A stretch of 64,000 nucleotides of DNA from Acidimicrobiia bacterium (GCA_023265025.1 JAHFUP010000007.1:1-64000), one strand, 5' to 3'; positions 1 through 10,059 are shown, counted from the first letter of the stretch. The notes: a model not told the origin generated them from the letters alone. Numbers and translations: made by a program.

Positions 1-89
1 GGGCATAGCCCCGTGTTGCTGTGGGCATAGCCCAGCCGTACTAAGTACGATCCGCGCAGCGGTCACGTTTTCGACGTACGGGGGGCTTC

Positions 90-2387
90 ATGTTCGGTCG
101 TCTCGGTTCTTTCTGCTTCCGCCGCCGGCGCATCGTCGCCGCCGCGTGGTTCATCGCGCTCATCGTGCTGGGATCGATCCAGGGGGCGGTGGGCACCGCC
201 TTCCAGGACGAGTTCAACCTCCCCAACGTGGAGAGCAAGAAGGGCTTCGACATCCTGGAGGAGCACTTCGGCGGCCAGGGCACGGGCGTCACCGGCACGA
301 TCGTGTTCCGGGCCGACCAAGGGGTCCGCGACCCGGCGGTGCGCTCGGCCATGGAGGCCCTCTTCGCCAAGGTCGACGCCCGCGAGGACGTGACCATCGC
401 CAGCCCCTACGTCGAGGGCGGCGACCGCCAGATCGCGCAGTCCGGCAAGATCGCCTACGCCGACCTGGAGATGCCGGCGGACACCCCCTTCGACGAGACG
501 TTCAAGGTGTCCCAGGAGATCGAGGCTGCCATTCCCGATATTCCCGGCCTGGAGGTGGAGGTCGGCGGCGCCGCCTTCGCCGAGTTTGCCGAGCCGAGCT
601 CGGAGGTCCTCGGCCTGGCCTTCGCCATCGTCATCCTGATCCTCGCCTTCGGATCCGTCCTGGCCATGGGACTGCCCGTCGGCGTGGCCCTCGGCGGCAT
701 CAGCATCGGCACCATCCTCATCGGCCTCATCTCCAACGTGCTGACCCTGCCGGACTTCGCCACCGTCCTCGGCGTGATGATCGGCCTTGGCGTCGGCATC
801 GACTACGCGCTGTTCATCGTGACCCGGTACCGGGAGAACCTGCACAAGGGCCACAGCATCCAAGAGTCGGTGTCGATCGCCCTGGACACCGCCGGCCGGG
901 CGGTGACCTTCGCCGGCACGACGGTCGTCATCTCCCTGATGGGCATGCTGACCATGCAGGTCAGCTTCGTCGGCGGCCTGGCGGTCGGCGCGGCCACGGT
1001 CGTGGCCGTGACCGTGGTGGCGTCCCTGACCCTGCTGCCGGCGCTCCTGGGTTTCGCCGGCCAGCGGGTGGACGTCACCCGCTGGCGGGGCCTGATCGCC
1101 GCCGGCCTGGTGGCGGTGGCGCTGATCGGTGTGGGCCTGAAAGTCTCGCCGCTCATGGTCGGCCTGCCCCTCGCCGCCATCGTCCTGGCCGCCAGCTTCG
1201 TCTACGCCCCGCTCCGGCGGGAGGTGCCCAGGTTCGGCCAGAAGCCGATCCGGGAGACCCTCTCGTACAAGTGGAGCCGGTTCATCCAGCACCGCCCGTG
1301 GCAGACCGCCATCGCCGGGGCGGTCGTGCTGATCGTCCTCGCCATCCCCGTGTTGGGCATGCGGCTCGGGTTCTCCGACGAGGGCAACTACGCCAAGGAC
1401 ACCACCACCCGCAAAGCCTACGACCTGCTGGCGGAGGGCTTCGGGCCCGGCTTCAACGGGACGTTCCTCCTCGTCGCCGAGCTGCCGCCCGGCACCGACG
1501 CCGGCAGGCTAGCCGCCATCAGCGACGCCGTGGCCGCCGACACGGGCGTGGCGTTCGTGTCGCCCGCCGTCCCCGACAAGCCCCAGTCGCCCGCCGCCGC
1601 GCTGTGGCGCATGGTCCCGAAGACGGCGCCGCAGGACGCGGCCACCACGGCGACGGTGAACCGGCTGCGCAAGACCGTCCTGCCGCCGCTCGAGGCCAGG
1701 GCCGGGTTCGACGTGGCGGTCACCGGTGGCGTGCCGGTGCAGGTCGACTTCTCCAACTACCTCGCCGCCCGCCTGCCGCTGTTCTTCGCGGTGGTGCTCG
1801 GCCTGTCGTTCCTGCTCCTCATGACCGTGTTTCGGTCGGTGCTGGTGCCCCTGAAGGCCGTGCTGATGAACCTTTTGTCCATCGGCGCGGCCTACGGCGT
1901 GGCCGTCGCCGTCTTCCAGTGGGGCTGGCTGAGCGCCATCACCGGTGTGGAGCCGGCGCCGATCGAGCCTTTCGTGCCCATGATGTTGTTCGCCATCGTG
2001 TTCGGGCTCTCGATGGACTACGAGGTGTTCCTGCTGTCCCGGGTGCGGGAGGAGTGGGTTCGCACCGGCGACAGCCGCACCTCGGTGGCCGACGGCCTGG
2101 CATCGACCGCCCGGGTGATCAGCGCGGCGGCGGCGATCATGGTCTTCCTGTTCGGCAGCTTCCTGCTCGAGTCGGACCGCATCATCAAGCTGTTCGGTCT
2201 CGGACTGGCGGTCGCCGTGCTGCTCGACGCCACCGTCGTCCGCATGCTGCTCGTGCCCGCCACCATGGAGCTGCTCGGCGACAAGAACTGGTGGATACCC
2301 CGCTGGCTGGACAAGGTGCTGCCCAAGGTCAATGTGGAGGGCGCCCCGGAGGGCACCGACGAGCGGGAGCTGGAGTCGGTCTCCTGA
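90..2387 (+). CDS. MMPL/RND-family membrane transporter
   Basis: 765-aa ORF with multiple hydrophobic segments; MMPL-like GVGIDYALFIVTRYRE and GLSMDYEVFLLSRVREEW motifs in two repeats. Confidence 0.93.
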   Translation: MFGRLGSFCFRRRRIVAAAWFIALIVLGSIQGAVGTAFQDEFNLPNVESKKGFDILEEHFGGQGTGVTGTIVFRADQGVRDPAVRSAMEALFAKVDAREDVTIASPYVEGGDRQIAQSGKIAYADLEMPADTPFDETFKVSQEIEAAIPDIPGLEVEVGGAAFAEFAEPSSEVLGLAFAIVILILAFGSVLAMGLPVGVALGGISIGTILIGLISNVLTLPDFATVLGVMIGLGVGIDYALFIVTRYRENLHKGHSIQESVSIALDTAGRAVTFAGTTVVISLMGMLTMQVSFVGGLAVGAATVVAVTVVASLTLLPALLGFAGQRVDVTRWRGLIAAGLVAVALIGVGLKVSPLMVGLPLAAIVLAASFVYAPLRREVPRFGQKPIRETLSYKWSRFIQHRPWQTAIAGAVVLIVLAIPVLGMRLGFSDEGNYAKDTTTRKAYDLLAEGFGPGFNGTFLLVAELPPGTDAGRLAAISDAVAADTGVAFVSPAVPDKPQSPAAALWRMVPKTAPQDAATTATVNRLRKTVLPPLEARAGFDVAVTGGVPVQVDFSNYLAARLPLFFAVVLGLSFLLLMTVFRSVLVPLKAVLMNLLSIGAAYGVAVAVFQWGWLSAITGVEPAPIEPFVPMMLFAIVFGLSMDYEVFLLSRVREEWVRTGDSRTSVADGLASTARVISAAAAIMVFLFGSFLLESDRIIKLFGLGLAVAVLLDATVVRMLLVPATMELLGDKNWWIPRWLDKVLPKVNVEGAPEGTDERELESVS

Positions 2388-2400
2388 GGTCGGCGCCGGC

Positions 2401-3372
2401 TCACGGCGACAGCACCGGCTGAGGAGGCCGGGCCCACTGCGGCCTGAACTCGAAGTCGGGGTGCGTCGTCAGGGCCGTGTCGCCCGTGCCATCCGGCCTG
2501 ACCACCCGGATGTCGCCCGCGCCGGCGTAGGCGATGCGCCCGTCCGGTGACCAGGTCGGGAACGTGTCGGGCTCCGGCCGCGTGGTGACCCGGCGCGGGA
2601 ACGACACGCCGGCGGACGACGTCGTGAACACGTCCTCGTTCCCGCTGGCGAGCATGGAGAAGGCGATCGTCGAACCGTCCGGCGACCACGCCGGGTTGCG
2701 CTTCGAGAGGGACCCGAACGTGAGCTGGCGCACGCCCGTGCCGTCGGCGTTCATGATGAAGATGTGCCGGCTCCCTTGCGGGGTCTGCCGCACGAACGCG
2801 AGCTGCGTCCCGTCCGCCGACCACGCCGGCTGGGTGTCCTCCGCCTGGACCATGGTGAGGTTCCGCAGGCCGGTGCCGTCGGCGTTGACCACGTAGATCT
2901 CGCTGTTGAAGTCACGGTTCGAGGTGAAGGCGATCTTGTCGCCGGTCGGCGACCACGCCGGCTCGGTGTCGTTCCTGGCCTGGTCGGTCAGCCGGCGGTC
3001 GTTGGCGCCGGTGGCGTCGATGACGTGCAGCTCGAAGTTCTCGATGTGGTTGACCGAATGCCGGTCGGTGGCGTACACGACCCTGGACCGGTCGGGCGAC
3101 CACGACGGGAAGCTGTCGAAGCCGGGCGAGTTGGTGACCCGGGTCTGACCGGAGCCGTCCGCGTTCATCCTGAAGATTTCGGCGCCTCCACCATCGGTCA
3201 CGTTTCGCACATAGGCGATCGGCGGCTCGTTGGCCGTGCAGCCGCACCGGACAGCCGCATCGACGGCGGGGGACGGCGCCACGCCGATGGCAGCAGCGAG
3301 GATGCCGGCTGCCGCGAGCCGGAAGACGCGGCCCCTCCTGCGGTGGCCGATGTCGGGGTCAGGAATCGTCAT
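2401..3372 (-). CDS. Secreted TolB/PD40-type beta-propeller protein
   Basis: Repeated 'PAWSPDGSTIAFxS...IFIMNADGTGVRQLT' blades and an N-terminal signal-like segment. Confidence 0.9.
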   Translation of the reverse strand: MTIPDPDIGHRRRGRVFRLAAAGILAAAIGVAPSPAVDAAVRCGCTANEPPIAYVRNVTDGGGAEIFRMNADGSGQTRVTNSPGFDSFPSWSPDRSRVVYATDRHSVNHIENFELHVIDATGANDRRLTDQARNDTEPAWSPTGDKIAFTSNRDFNSEIYVVNADGTGLRNLTMVQAEDTQPAWSADGTQLAFVRQTPQGSRHIFIMNADGTGVRQLTFGSLSKRNPAWSPDGSTIAFSMLASGNEDVFTTSSAGVSFPRRVTTRPEPDTFPTWSPDGRIAYAGAGDIRVVRPDGTGDTALTTHPDFEFRPQWARPPQPVLSP

Positions 3373-3470
3373 GGCTGCGCTCCTCGGTGTTCGTCCGCAC
3401 GGTCAGACCCGCATACGGTGCTACCTGCCGTCCGGTTCAATGGGCACGGACTCAGGGAGGGAGCGAACGA

Positions 3471-3682
3471 TGGGGGAACGGGCAGAGAGGGTCGAGCAGG
3501 CGCGCACCATGACGGGAGTCCACCAGGGCGACTTCATGGGTGTGGCGCCCACCCAGCGCCAGTACCAGCTCCCCGGCATCACGGTCCTGCGGTTCGGCGG
3601 CGCGCAGGTCGTCGAACGCTGGTCCAGTGCCGACTTCCTCGGCCTCCTCACCCAGCTCGGCGCCATCCCCGGCCCGGGTTGA
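3471..3682 (+). pseudogene. Truncated SnoaL-like ester cyclase remnant (C-terminal half only)
   Basis: Peptide MTGVHQGDFMGVAPTQRQYQLPGITVLRFGGAQVVERWSSADFLGLLTQLGAIP resembles the C-terminal half of SnoaL-like ester cyclases; no matching N-terminal half upstream. Confidence 0.55.
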
Positions 3683-3739
3683 TCAGGCGACCGGGCGGGA
3701 TCGCCGCCCGGCCGCCTGGATCTCCCGGGGACACATCGC

Positions 3740-4024
3740 TCAGCCGTTCAAGGGGGCGATGGGGGTGCAGGACACGGTGGACCCGGTGATCGTGCAGAGC
3801 TGCGGCAGCCTGCCCCCGCCACTGGTCGGCGGCCGCGTCACGCAGTACTCGAAGCCGTCCTGGCTCGGGGGGTTGAAAACCGGCGTGCCGTCGGCGGTGT
3901 AACACACGGTCTGGCCGATGGCCAGTGCGTTCGCCGGCGCGGCGACCAGGAGCGGTGCGGCCACCAGGACGGCGGCGACGACGAGCGGGCGGAGCGGGGT
4001 GGCGGCAAGCATCCTTCGGACCAT
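3740..4024 (-). CDS. Small secreted protein of unknown function
   Basis: ATG at 4024; MVRRMLAATPLRPLVVAAVLVAAPLLVAAPANA signal peptide then Cys-containing mature region. Confidence 0.6.
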   Translation of the reverse strand: MVRRMLAATPLRPLVVAAVLVAAPLLVAAPANALAIGQTVCYTADGTPVFNPPSQDGFEYCVTRPPTSGGGRLPQLCTITGSTVSCTPIAPLNG

Positions 4025-4199
4025 TTCGATCCCTTTCCCTTTGATCTCGGTCGGCGGTTCCGACATCCAGAGCATCCGCGGGATCGCTTGCCAAGCAATT
4101 GCCACGCGCTTGCCCGGAAACCCGCTTCTGGCCGTCAGTTGGGCGCCGGTTGGGCTGGTCTGGGGCGGGCGTTGAGGCCGGTACGCCATCGTCGCCCCA

Positions 4200-4961
4200 A
4201 TGAGCCCGACGGCATGGACGATCGCGACCATCGCGGGGGTGGGCGTCACGACGGCGCTCGCCGTGGTGGCCGCTCGTCTCCTCGCCCGCCGCGGGAAGAT
4301 CGAGGGCGAGAACGAGATTGTCGGGTGGATGTTCAGCGGCCTCGTCGTGGTCGGGGCGGTGTTCCTGGCCTTCGTGGTCTTCTCGGTCTACGAGCGCTAC
4401 TCCGAACTGAGACAGGCGACGACCGAGGAGGCGTCACAGCTGGTCGTCGTGTACCGGGACACGCAGGACTTCTCCGAGCCGGCCAGAACCAACGCCCAGT
4501 ACGCGCTGCACAAGTACGCCGAGGACGTGATGACCAAGGAGTGGAGGTCCCATGGCCTGCTGCTGGCCCACACCTCCGGCGACGCCCTGAACCCTGTCTG
4601 GGCCGCCTACCGGAGCCGGGTCGGTGCCGACCCCAATGGCGCGCCGGAGAGCCGCCTGCACGACCTGGAGCACGTCCGGCACCTGCGTCACCTCGCCGGC
4701 GAGACGAGCCTCCCGGGAGGGTTCTGGCCGCTCCTCATCGGGGGCGCGGGGGTCACGATCATCGCGGCGCTGTTCTTCTCCATGGAACGGGCCGTCGTGC
4801 AGGTCGTCCTCACGACCCTCATGGCCATGATGTTGACGGGCACGCTCCTGCTCATCTCCGCCCTCAACCGGCCGTTCACGGGCCCGATCCCGATCAGCCA
4901 GAGACCCTTCCAGCACGCCGTCCTCAACTTCACCGCCCTGGACATCACGGTGAACCGGTAG
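4200..4961 (+). CDS. DUF4239-like (bestrophin-like) membrane protein
   Basis: N-terminal and C-terminal TM segments flanking a soluble region; overall DUF4239-like organisation. Confidence 0.6.
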   Translation: MSPTAWTIATIAGVGVTTALAVVAARLLARRGKIEGENEIVGWMFSGLVVVGAVFLAFVVFSVYERYSELRQATTEEASQLVVVYRDTQDFSEPARTNAQYALHKYAEDVMTKEWRSHGLLLAHTSGDALNPVWAAYRSRVGADPNGAPESRLHDLEHVRHLRHLAGETSLPGGFWPLLIGGAGVTIIAALFFSMERAVVQVVLTTLMAMMLTGTLLLISALNRPFTGPIPISQRPFQHAVLNFTALDITVNR

Positions 4962-4964
4962 GCC

Positions 4965-6212
4965 TCAATCGCGGCCGGCGGGCATCGATTCGTTGATCCG
5001 GCCCTGGGCCAGCGCGACGACCCCGCGGGTCTCCTTGCGCCTGGCCACGAGCCGGACCTGGACCGGTCCGGACTGGACGTGCATTCTCGGCGCCTGGCCC
5101 GGCCCTCCCCCGGTGCTGACGGTCTGGGTGGACTGGCTTCGGGCGATGGTGTCGGTCACGACCACGACCGCCTCTTTCCGTTGCGGAACGGCGTTCGGTG
5201 ACCCGGCGGCCATCTGCGACCACGCGGCCTGGAGCTGCTCGGCGATGAAGGCGTGGTTGGTCCTCGGGTCGGCGAGGAACACCACCCGTTCGACGGGAAA
5301 CCGATCCACGGCCCGCTGCAGCTCGTAGCTGGTGCCCAGGTTCTCGGGGAGGAAGCCGGAGAGATCGAGGGCGACGAGGTCGACCCGCTCGAGGAGGACC
5401 TCGACCGCAGCCTTCCAGAAGACGCCGTGGCAGAGGAGGGCATGCACGCCGTAGCTGCCGTACTTGTCACGGACCTTGATCGTGGTGGGACCGATCCCCT
5501 TGAGGCGGCGCCGCCCCTTCGCCTGGACGGTGCCTCGGTCGAGGACGGGCAGGAGCTGCTCCCGGGAGGAGATGAACAACCCCGAGGCGTCGTGCGACTT
5601 CTTGACCTGGCGGTACTCGGCCGGCGTGGCCGAGGTCGCGCTCCGGAGGAGATGGACGTAGCCGAACTCCCGCCACGATCCCTGGATGAACGTCCGCATC
5701 CGGGGTTGATTCTCGAACAGCCGCAGATAGGCGATCTGGAGCGGTCGATCGCCGACGACGTTGTGGTCGCGGGTCACCCGACGCAGCCTGGCTCGCGGCT
5801 TCGGCAGCTTGCGGGCCTTCGTCACGGTGACGTCCAGCGGCGGGATCACGTCGGCCGGATGGGCCGCCGGCGTCCACGCGTTGTCGGGGAGGAACGTCGC
5901 CAGCCGTGGGTCGTCTGACCACCGCCGGACGACGCGGGCGATGTGCCACCGCCGACCGTTCGAGACGGCGGCGACGAGGCAGGTCAGCGCGAGGAAGGCG
6001 GCGACCGCGGCGGCGGTGGACGGTATCCCCTTGGGGACGTCGGCGCTGAGCCGCCATTCCTCCGGCCAGGACTCGGATCGGTAGAGGCGCGCCACGACCG
6101 CGAAGGCGGTGAGCAGCACGGCGAGGAAGGCGTAGCTGATCGTCGCCGCGGCGCGTTTGGGCTCCATGTGGAGCACCTGCACCTGTCTTCGGCCCGGCCG
6201 GACTCCGCCCAT
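4965..6212 (-). CDS. Membrane-anchored protein of unknown function (start may be ATG at 6167)
   Basis: Two N-terminal TM segments followed by about 300 aa with alternating alpha/beta pattern (VDLVALDLSGFLPENLGTSYELQRAVDRFPVERVVFLADPRTNHAFIAEQL). Confidence 0.7.
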   Translation of the reverse strand: MGGVRPGRRQVQVLHMEPKRAAATISYAFLAVLLTAFAVVARLYRSESWPEEWRLSADVPKGIPSTAAAVAAFLALTCLVAAVSNGRRWHIARVVRRWSDDPRLATFLPDNAWTPAAHPADVIPPLDVTVTKARKLPKPRARLRRVTRDHNVVGDRPLQIAYLRLFENQPRMRTFIQGSWREFGYVHLLRSATSATPAEYRQVKKSHDASGLFISSREQLLPVLDRGTVQAKGRRRLKGIGPTTIKVRDKYGSYGVHALLCHGVFWKAAVEVLLERVDLVALDLSGFLPENLGTSYELQRAVDRFPVERVVFLADPRTNHAFIAEQLQAAWSQMAAGSPNAVPQRKEAVVVVTDTIARSQSTQTVSTGGGPGQAPRMHVQSGPVQVRLVARRKETRGVVALAQGRINESMPAGRD

Positions 6213-6303
6213 GCCCCCCGCTGACGATCCGAGGTCAGAGAGCCGATGCTAGCGATTGCCGGGCGCTCTGGGGTGTCCTGCGCCCTCTCCGCCGTGCCTG
6301 CGT

Positions 6304-6639
6304 CTAGCTGGCGCGCCGCCGGCGGGCCAGCCACGCCTTGCGCAGCTTGCGGCGCTCCTCCTCGGAGGTGGCACCCCACACGCCGGCCTCCTGGTTGGTG
6401 GCCAGGGCGAACTCCAGGCAGTCGTCACGGGCCTCGCACTGCCGGCAGACGGCCTTGGCCGCCTCGATCTGATCGAGGGCGGAGCCGGTGGTGCCGACAG
6501 GGAAGAACAGGTCCGGATCGGTGTCCCGGCACGATGCACGACGGCGCCAGTCATCGACGTCCCACTCGTACGGGCGGTTCCAGATGAGGGCCACAGCAGC
6601 TCCTTGCGCAGCCTGGGGGGCAGAACATTGTGATTTCAT
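6304..6639 (-). CDS. WhiB-family Fe-S transcriptional regulator
   Basis: Four-Cys pattern ASCRDTDPDLFFP...AVCRQCEARDDCLEFAL and GVWGATSEEERRKLRK turn/basic tail. Confidence 0.95.
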   Translation of the reverse strand: MKSQCSAPQAAQGAAVALIWNRPYEWDVDDWRRRASCRDTDPDLFFPVGTTGSALDQIEAAKAVCRQCEARDDCLEFALATNQEAGVWGATSEEERRKLRKAWLARRRRAS

Positions 6640-6761
6640 TCACAAAGCGGGGAGCCAAGCAGTGCGGCGTCGTCTGCGGAGGGCCCAGTTGTTACGATAC
6701 TGCCGGGCGGGGGCTGGCGACAAGGGTTTGTGAAACTTTTCCCAAACTTTCCGCGAGCCGG

Positions 6762-7694
6762 TTACGGGACGATGAGCCGGATGCTGGCTTCCCCATGGGT
6801 CACGGTCAGCTCCATGGCCTTGCCCAGGTAGTCGCCGTCGACTTGGTGGGGGAAGGGCTTGTGGCCACGCACCGTGAGCGAGGTCAGGTCGGTGTGGTAG
6901 TCGACGTTCGGGCTGCGTCGCAGCCGATTTCCTGAGCCCATGGCCGATCCGAACAGCATGAGCAGGGTGCGGACCTTGAGCTTCTTGGTGGTGACCGTTA
7001 CCAGCCCCCGCTCGGGCCCGGTGTCGGGCGTCACGGACAGTGGGCGCCGGCCGAGGTAGGTGTAGGGGTTGGTGTTCAGGCAGATGGTGAAGAACCCGTT
7101 CTCCACGCTGGTGCCGTCGGGGAAGTCGAGGGCGAAGCTGGGCTTGCGGTGGTCGTAGTGCTTGAAGTAGGTCGAGAATGACGAGTACACGAAGATGGCC
7201 TGGCCGATCTTGCGCTTTAGCCCGGACCGGCGCTCGACCTGGGCCACGACCTCGGCGTCATAGCCGATGCCCAGGTGGAACAGGAAGTGGCGACCGTTCG
7301 TGTCGGGGGCCTTGACCGTGCCGAGCCCGAAGGTGCGCATGGTGTCGGTACGGCCGAGGGCGGCCTGGAGCTGCGCCGCGGCGCGGGTGATCTTCGGGGC
7401 CATGCCGATGGTGCGCGCGAACACGTTGGTCGAGCCCCCCGGGAGGGCGGCGAGAGCGGTCGACGTGCCGGCCAGGCCGTTCGCGGCCTCGTTGAGGGTG
7501 CCGTCGCCCCCGAAGACCACCACCGCCTCGAACCCGTCCTCGGCGGCCTGGCGGGCCAGCTCGGTGGCGTCGTCGCGCTTGGTCGTCTCGACCGTGGTCA
7601 GGTCGTGGTCGCCGACCAGGGCGGAGTTGGCCGCCATGCGGCCTTTCCAGTCGACGGAGGAGGCCGAGGGGTTGATCAGGAGCATGACCTTCAT
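6762..7694 (-). CDS. Diacylglycerol/lipid kinase family protein
   Basis: LLINPSASS..., VVVFGGDGTLNEAANGL and ALPGGSTNVFARTIGM motifs. Confidence 0.93.
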   Translation of the reverse strand: MKVMLLINPSASSVDWKGRMAANSALVGDHDLTTVETTKRDDATELARQAAEDGFEAVVVFGGDGTLNEAANGLAGTSTALAALPGGSTNVFARTIGMAPKITRAAAQLQAALGRTDTMRTFGLGTVKAPDTNGRHFLFHLGIGYDAEVVAQVERRSGLKRKIGQAIFVYSSFSTYFKHYDHRKPSFALDFPDGTSVENGFFTICLNTNPYTYLGRRPLSVTPDTGPERGLVTVTTKKLKVRTLLMLFGSAMGSGNRLRRSPNVDYHTDLTSLTVRGHKPFPHQVDGDYLGKAMELTVTHGEASIRLIVP

Positions 7695-8443
7695 GAGTCG
7701 TCCTCGGCTTGGGTTCGGAGCTGGGCCAGGGCCCGGGCCAGCAGGCGGGAGACATGCATCTGGCTGATGCCCAGGCGGGCGGCGATCTCCGACTGGGTCA
7801 GGCCCTCGAAGAACCGCAGGTGCAGGATCATGCGCTCCCGGGGCGGGAACTGGGCGATCAGGGGCGACAGGGTCACCCGGTGCTCGCTGTCGATGAGGCC
7901 CTGGTCCTCGGCGCCCAGCTCGGCCGAGAGGGACATCTCGTCGTCGCTGCCCGACGGCGCGTCGAGGGAGGTGAAGCGGTAGGCGTGACCGGCCTCGATG
8001 GCCTCCAGGACCTCCTCTTCGGACACCGCGGCCGAGTGGGCGATCTCGCCGATGGTGGGAGAGCGGCCGAGCTCCTGAGAGAGGATGCTGACCACGCTGC
8101 CGAGGCGCAGGTGCAGCTCCTGCACCCGCCGGGGCACCCGGACGGCCCAGCCCTTGTCCCGGAAGTGCCGCTTCAGCTCCCCGACGATGGTCGGCGTGGC
8201 GTAGGTGGAGAACTCCAGGCCCCGCTCGGGGTCGAAGCGGTCCACCGCCTTGAGCAGCCCCAGGGCCGCCACCTGCACCAGGTCGTCGAGTGGCTCGCCC
8301 CGATTGGTGAACCGCCGGGCGAGGTACTCGGCCAGCCCCATGTGCGCGGTGATGAGATCGTCACGCAGCGCGCGATCCCGGGTCGTGGCGTACTGGTGGA
8401 ACTTGCGGCGGAGCTCCTCGCGCTCCTTGCTGTCGAATGCCAT
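7691..8443 (-). CDS. SigB/SigF/SigG-family RNA polymerase sigma factor
   Basis: Region 2 LVQVAALGLLKAVDRFDPERGLEFSTYATPTIVGELKRHFRDKGWAVRVPRR and region 4 LTQSEIAARLGISQMHVSRLL; 4-nt overlap with the downstream kinase gene. Confidence 0.95.
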   Translation of the reverse strand: MAFDSKEREELRRKFHQYATTRDRALRDDLITAHMGLAEYLARRFTNRGEPLDDLVQVAALGLLKAVDRFDPERGLEFSTYATPTIVGELKRHFRDKGWAVRVPRRVQELHLRLGSVVSILSQELGRSPTIGEIAHSAAVSEEEVLEAIEAGHAYRFTSLDAPSGSDDEMSLSAELGAEDQGLIDSEHRVTLSPLIAQFPPRERMILHLRFFEGLTQSEIAARLGISQMHVSRLLARALAQLRTQAEDDS

Positions 8444-8454
8444 CAGCTTCCCGC

Positions 8455-8835
8455 CTAGGTGGACCTGTGTCGCTTGACGAGCCGGAACTGTGGGCCCTCC
8501 TCGCCTGCCGACAACTCACATTCGTCCACCACGGCGGCGAGGATCTGCTTCGAGAGGGCGGACACGGCGGGTTCGTTGCCCAGGCCGTCGGTGAAACGGC
8601 CCGTTCCTTCCACGGCCAGCTGGTCGTCGTCGAGGAGGTAGCGGAGGGTGATGGTCCCCGTCCGGCCGCGGGGTCCCACCAGGGAGAAGCACACCTCGTC
8701 GATGGCGATGCGGAGATCCTCCACCTCGTCGAGGGTGAAGCCAACCCTACTGGCCACGCCGCCGGCCATGATGCGCGAGATGCGCAGGAACTCGGGCGCC
8801 GCCGGCACCTCCAGTCGGACCTCCCCGGTTGCCAC
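8455..8835 (-). CDS. ATP-binding (HATPase_c_2-type) anti-sigma-like regulator
   Basis: VEDLRIAIDEVCFSLVG N-box-like motif; directly upstream of the SigB/F-type sigma gene. Confidence 0.8.
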   Translation of the reverse strand: MATGEVRLEVPAAPEFLRISRIMAGGVASRVGFTLDEVEDLRIAIDEVCFSLVGPRGRTGTITLRYLLDDDQLAVEGTGRFTDGLGNEPAVSALSKQILAAVVDECELSAGEEGPQFRLVKRHRST

Positions 8836-8881
8836 GGGTGTGACCGTACAGGCACAGGCGCCGCCGATGGGAACCGGAGGC

Positions 8882-9631
8882 CTACACGAGGGGCCAGGGG
8901 TAGGCCCGGCCGGACATCACACGGGGGAAGAACGGCCGGCGCAGGATCGCCGCCGCGCGGGCGCGCAGGGCGTCGATCTCCTCAGGTTCCAGCAGGTCCG
9001 CCAGCTCGGCGGGCGGGTCGGACGCCAGCCGGGCCACGTCGGCGAGCCGGTCGGCAGGCAGCGGCTGGCCGGCGAAATCCCAGATCACCGTGCGCAGCTT
9101 GGGCTCCTCGTGCAGGCAGAGGCCGTGGTCGATGCCCCAGATGCGGCCGTCCTCACCGCGCAGGCAGTGGCCGCTCTTCCGGTCGCCGTTGTTGATGAGC
9201 AGGTCGAAGAGGCAGATGAGCTTCAGGGTGTCGTGGAGCTCCGGCCGCTCGAGCATCGTGAAGTAATGCTCCTCGAAGTGGGCGGGCACGAAGTGCTGGA
9301 GCGAGCCCGGGCCGAACGGGCCGTCCTCGCGCAGGACCGTCTCGGGCACGAGTCCCCAGCCGAGTGCCTCCGATACAGCGTGGACCGCCACCTCCCGCCG
9401 GTACAGGCCGGTCGGGTAGTCCCAGAGCGGCCGCTCGCCGGCGTGGGGCTTGTAGATGGCGGCGTCCTCCTCCTCGCCAAGGCACAGATGGACCAGGTAG
9501 GTGCCGTTCGAGCTCCAGGGCATGCGGCCCTTGACCTCGATCTCCCCGCGACGGAGGAGGTCCCTCACCGCTCCCGGTGGCCGTTGAGGCGTGGGCAGGT
9601 GTGGCCCTGGGGGTCGAGCGGCTGCCCGCAC
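8882..9631 (-). CDS. SCO1664-family protein (PI3/4-kinase-like fold)
   Basis: GTYLVHLCLGEEEDAAIYKPHAGERPLWDYPTGLYRREVAVHAVSEALGW, DLLINNGDRKSGHCL, IWGIDHGLC. Confidence 0.88.
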   Translation of the reverse strand: MRAAARPPGPHLPTPQRPPGAVRDLLRRGEIEVKGRMPWSSNGTYLVHLCLGEEEDAAIYKPHAGERPLWDYPTGLYRREVAVHAVSEALGWGLVPETVLREDGPFGPGSLQHFVPAHFEEHYFTMLERPELHDTLKLICLFDLLINNGDRKSGHCLRGEDGRIWGIDHGLCLHEEPKLRTVIWDFAGQPLPADRLADVARLASDPPAELADLLEPEEIDALRARAAAILRRPFFPRVMSGRAYPWPLV

Positions 9632-10059
9632 AGGGGGCAGGGCGGGCGGCCGGCGGCCACCGCCTCGGCGCCGTGGACCGAGAGGGCGGCGACCTGCTCC
9701 CGCGTGGCGGTGATGCGGGCCGAGGCCCCCTCCTCGCCCTCCTCAACCAGCTCCTCGGCCACGATCATCACCCGGTCGGCGTCCTCGTCGTACGTGACGC
9801 CCAGCGAGCCGACCACCCACTCGGCGACGACCGGCTCGATCAGATCCATGCCCGTGGTCGGGATGTCGCCGGGGGGCGGCATGCCGGCCAGCATGGCAGC
9901 CAGGTAGGCCACGAGGGCCGCGACCTGGGTCTTCTCCAGCCGGAGCGACACCACCAGCGTGCCGTGGCGGGCCTGGAGGTAGAAGATTCGCTGGCCCGGA
10001 GGACCGATGGCACCGGTGGTGAGGTGGTCCACCTCGGGAATATCGAAGCTGGAACTCAT
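9565..10059 (-). CDS. DUF3090-family protein
   Basis: ATG at 10059; C-terminal zinc-ribbon-like PCPLCGQPLDPQGHTCPRLNGH; neighbours SCO1664-type and phosphatase genes. Confidence 0.88.
   Translation of the reverse strand: MSSSFDIPEVDHLTTGAIGPPGQRIFYLQARHGTLVVSLRLEKTQVAALVAYLAAMLAGMPPPGDIPTTGMDLIEPVVAEWVVGSLGVTYDEDADRVMIVAEELVEEGEEGASARITATREQVAALSVHGAEAVAAGRPPCPLCGQPLDPQGHTCPRLNGHRER

Noticed and set aside
1-89. Two GGGCATAGCCC units near the window start
   Set aside because: Short direct/palindromic repeat visible only twice at the edge; too little context to call an element.
63-1292. 409-aa antisense ORF opposite the MMPL gene
   Set aside because: Low-complexity His/Gly/Asp/Arg-rich translation typical of antisense frames in high-GC genes; the sense ORF has clear MMPL motifs.
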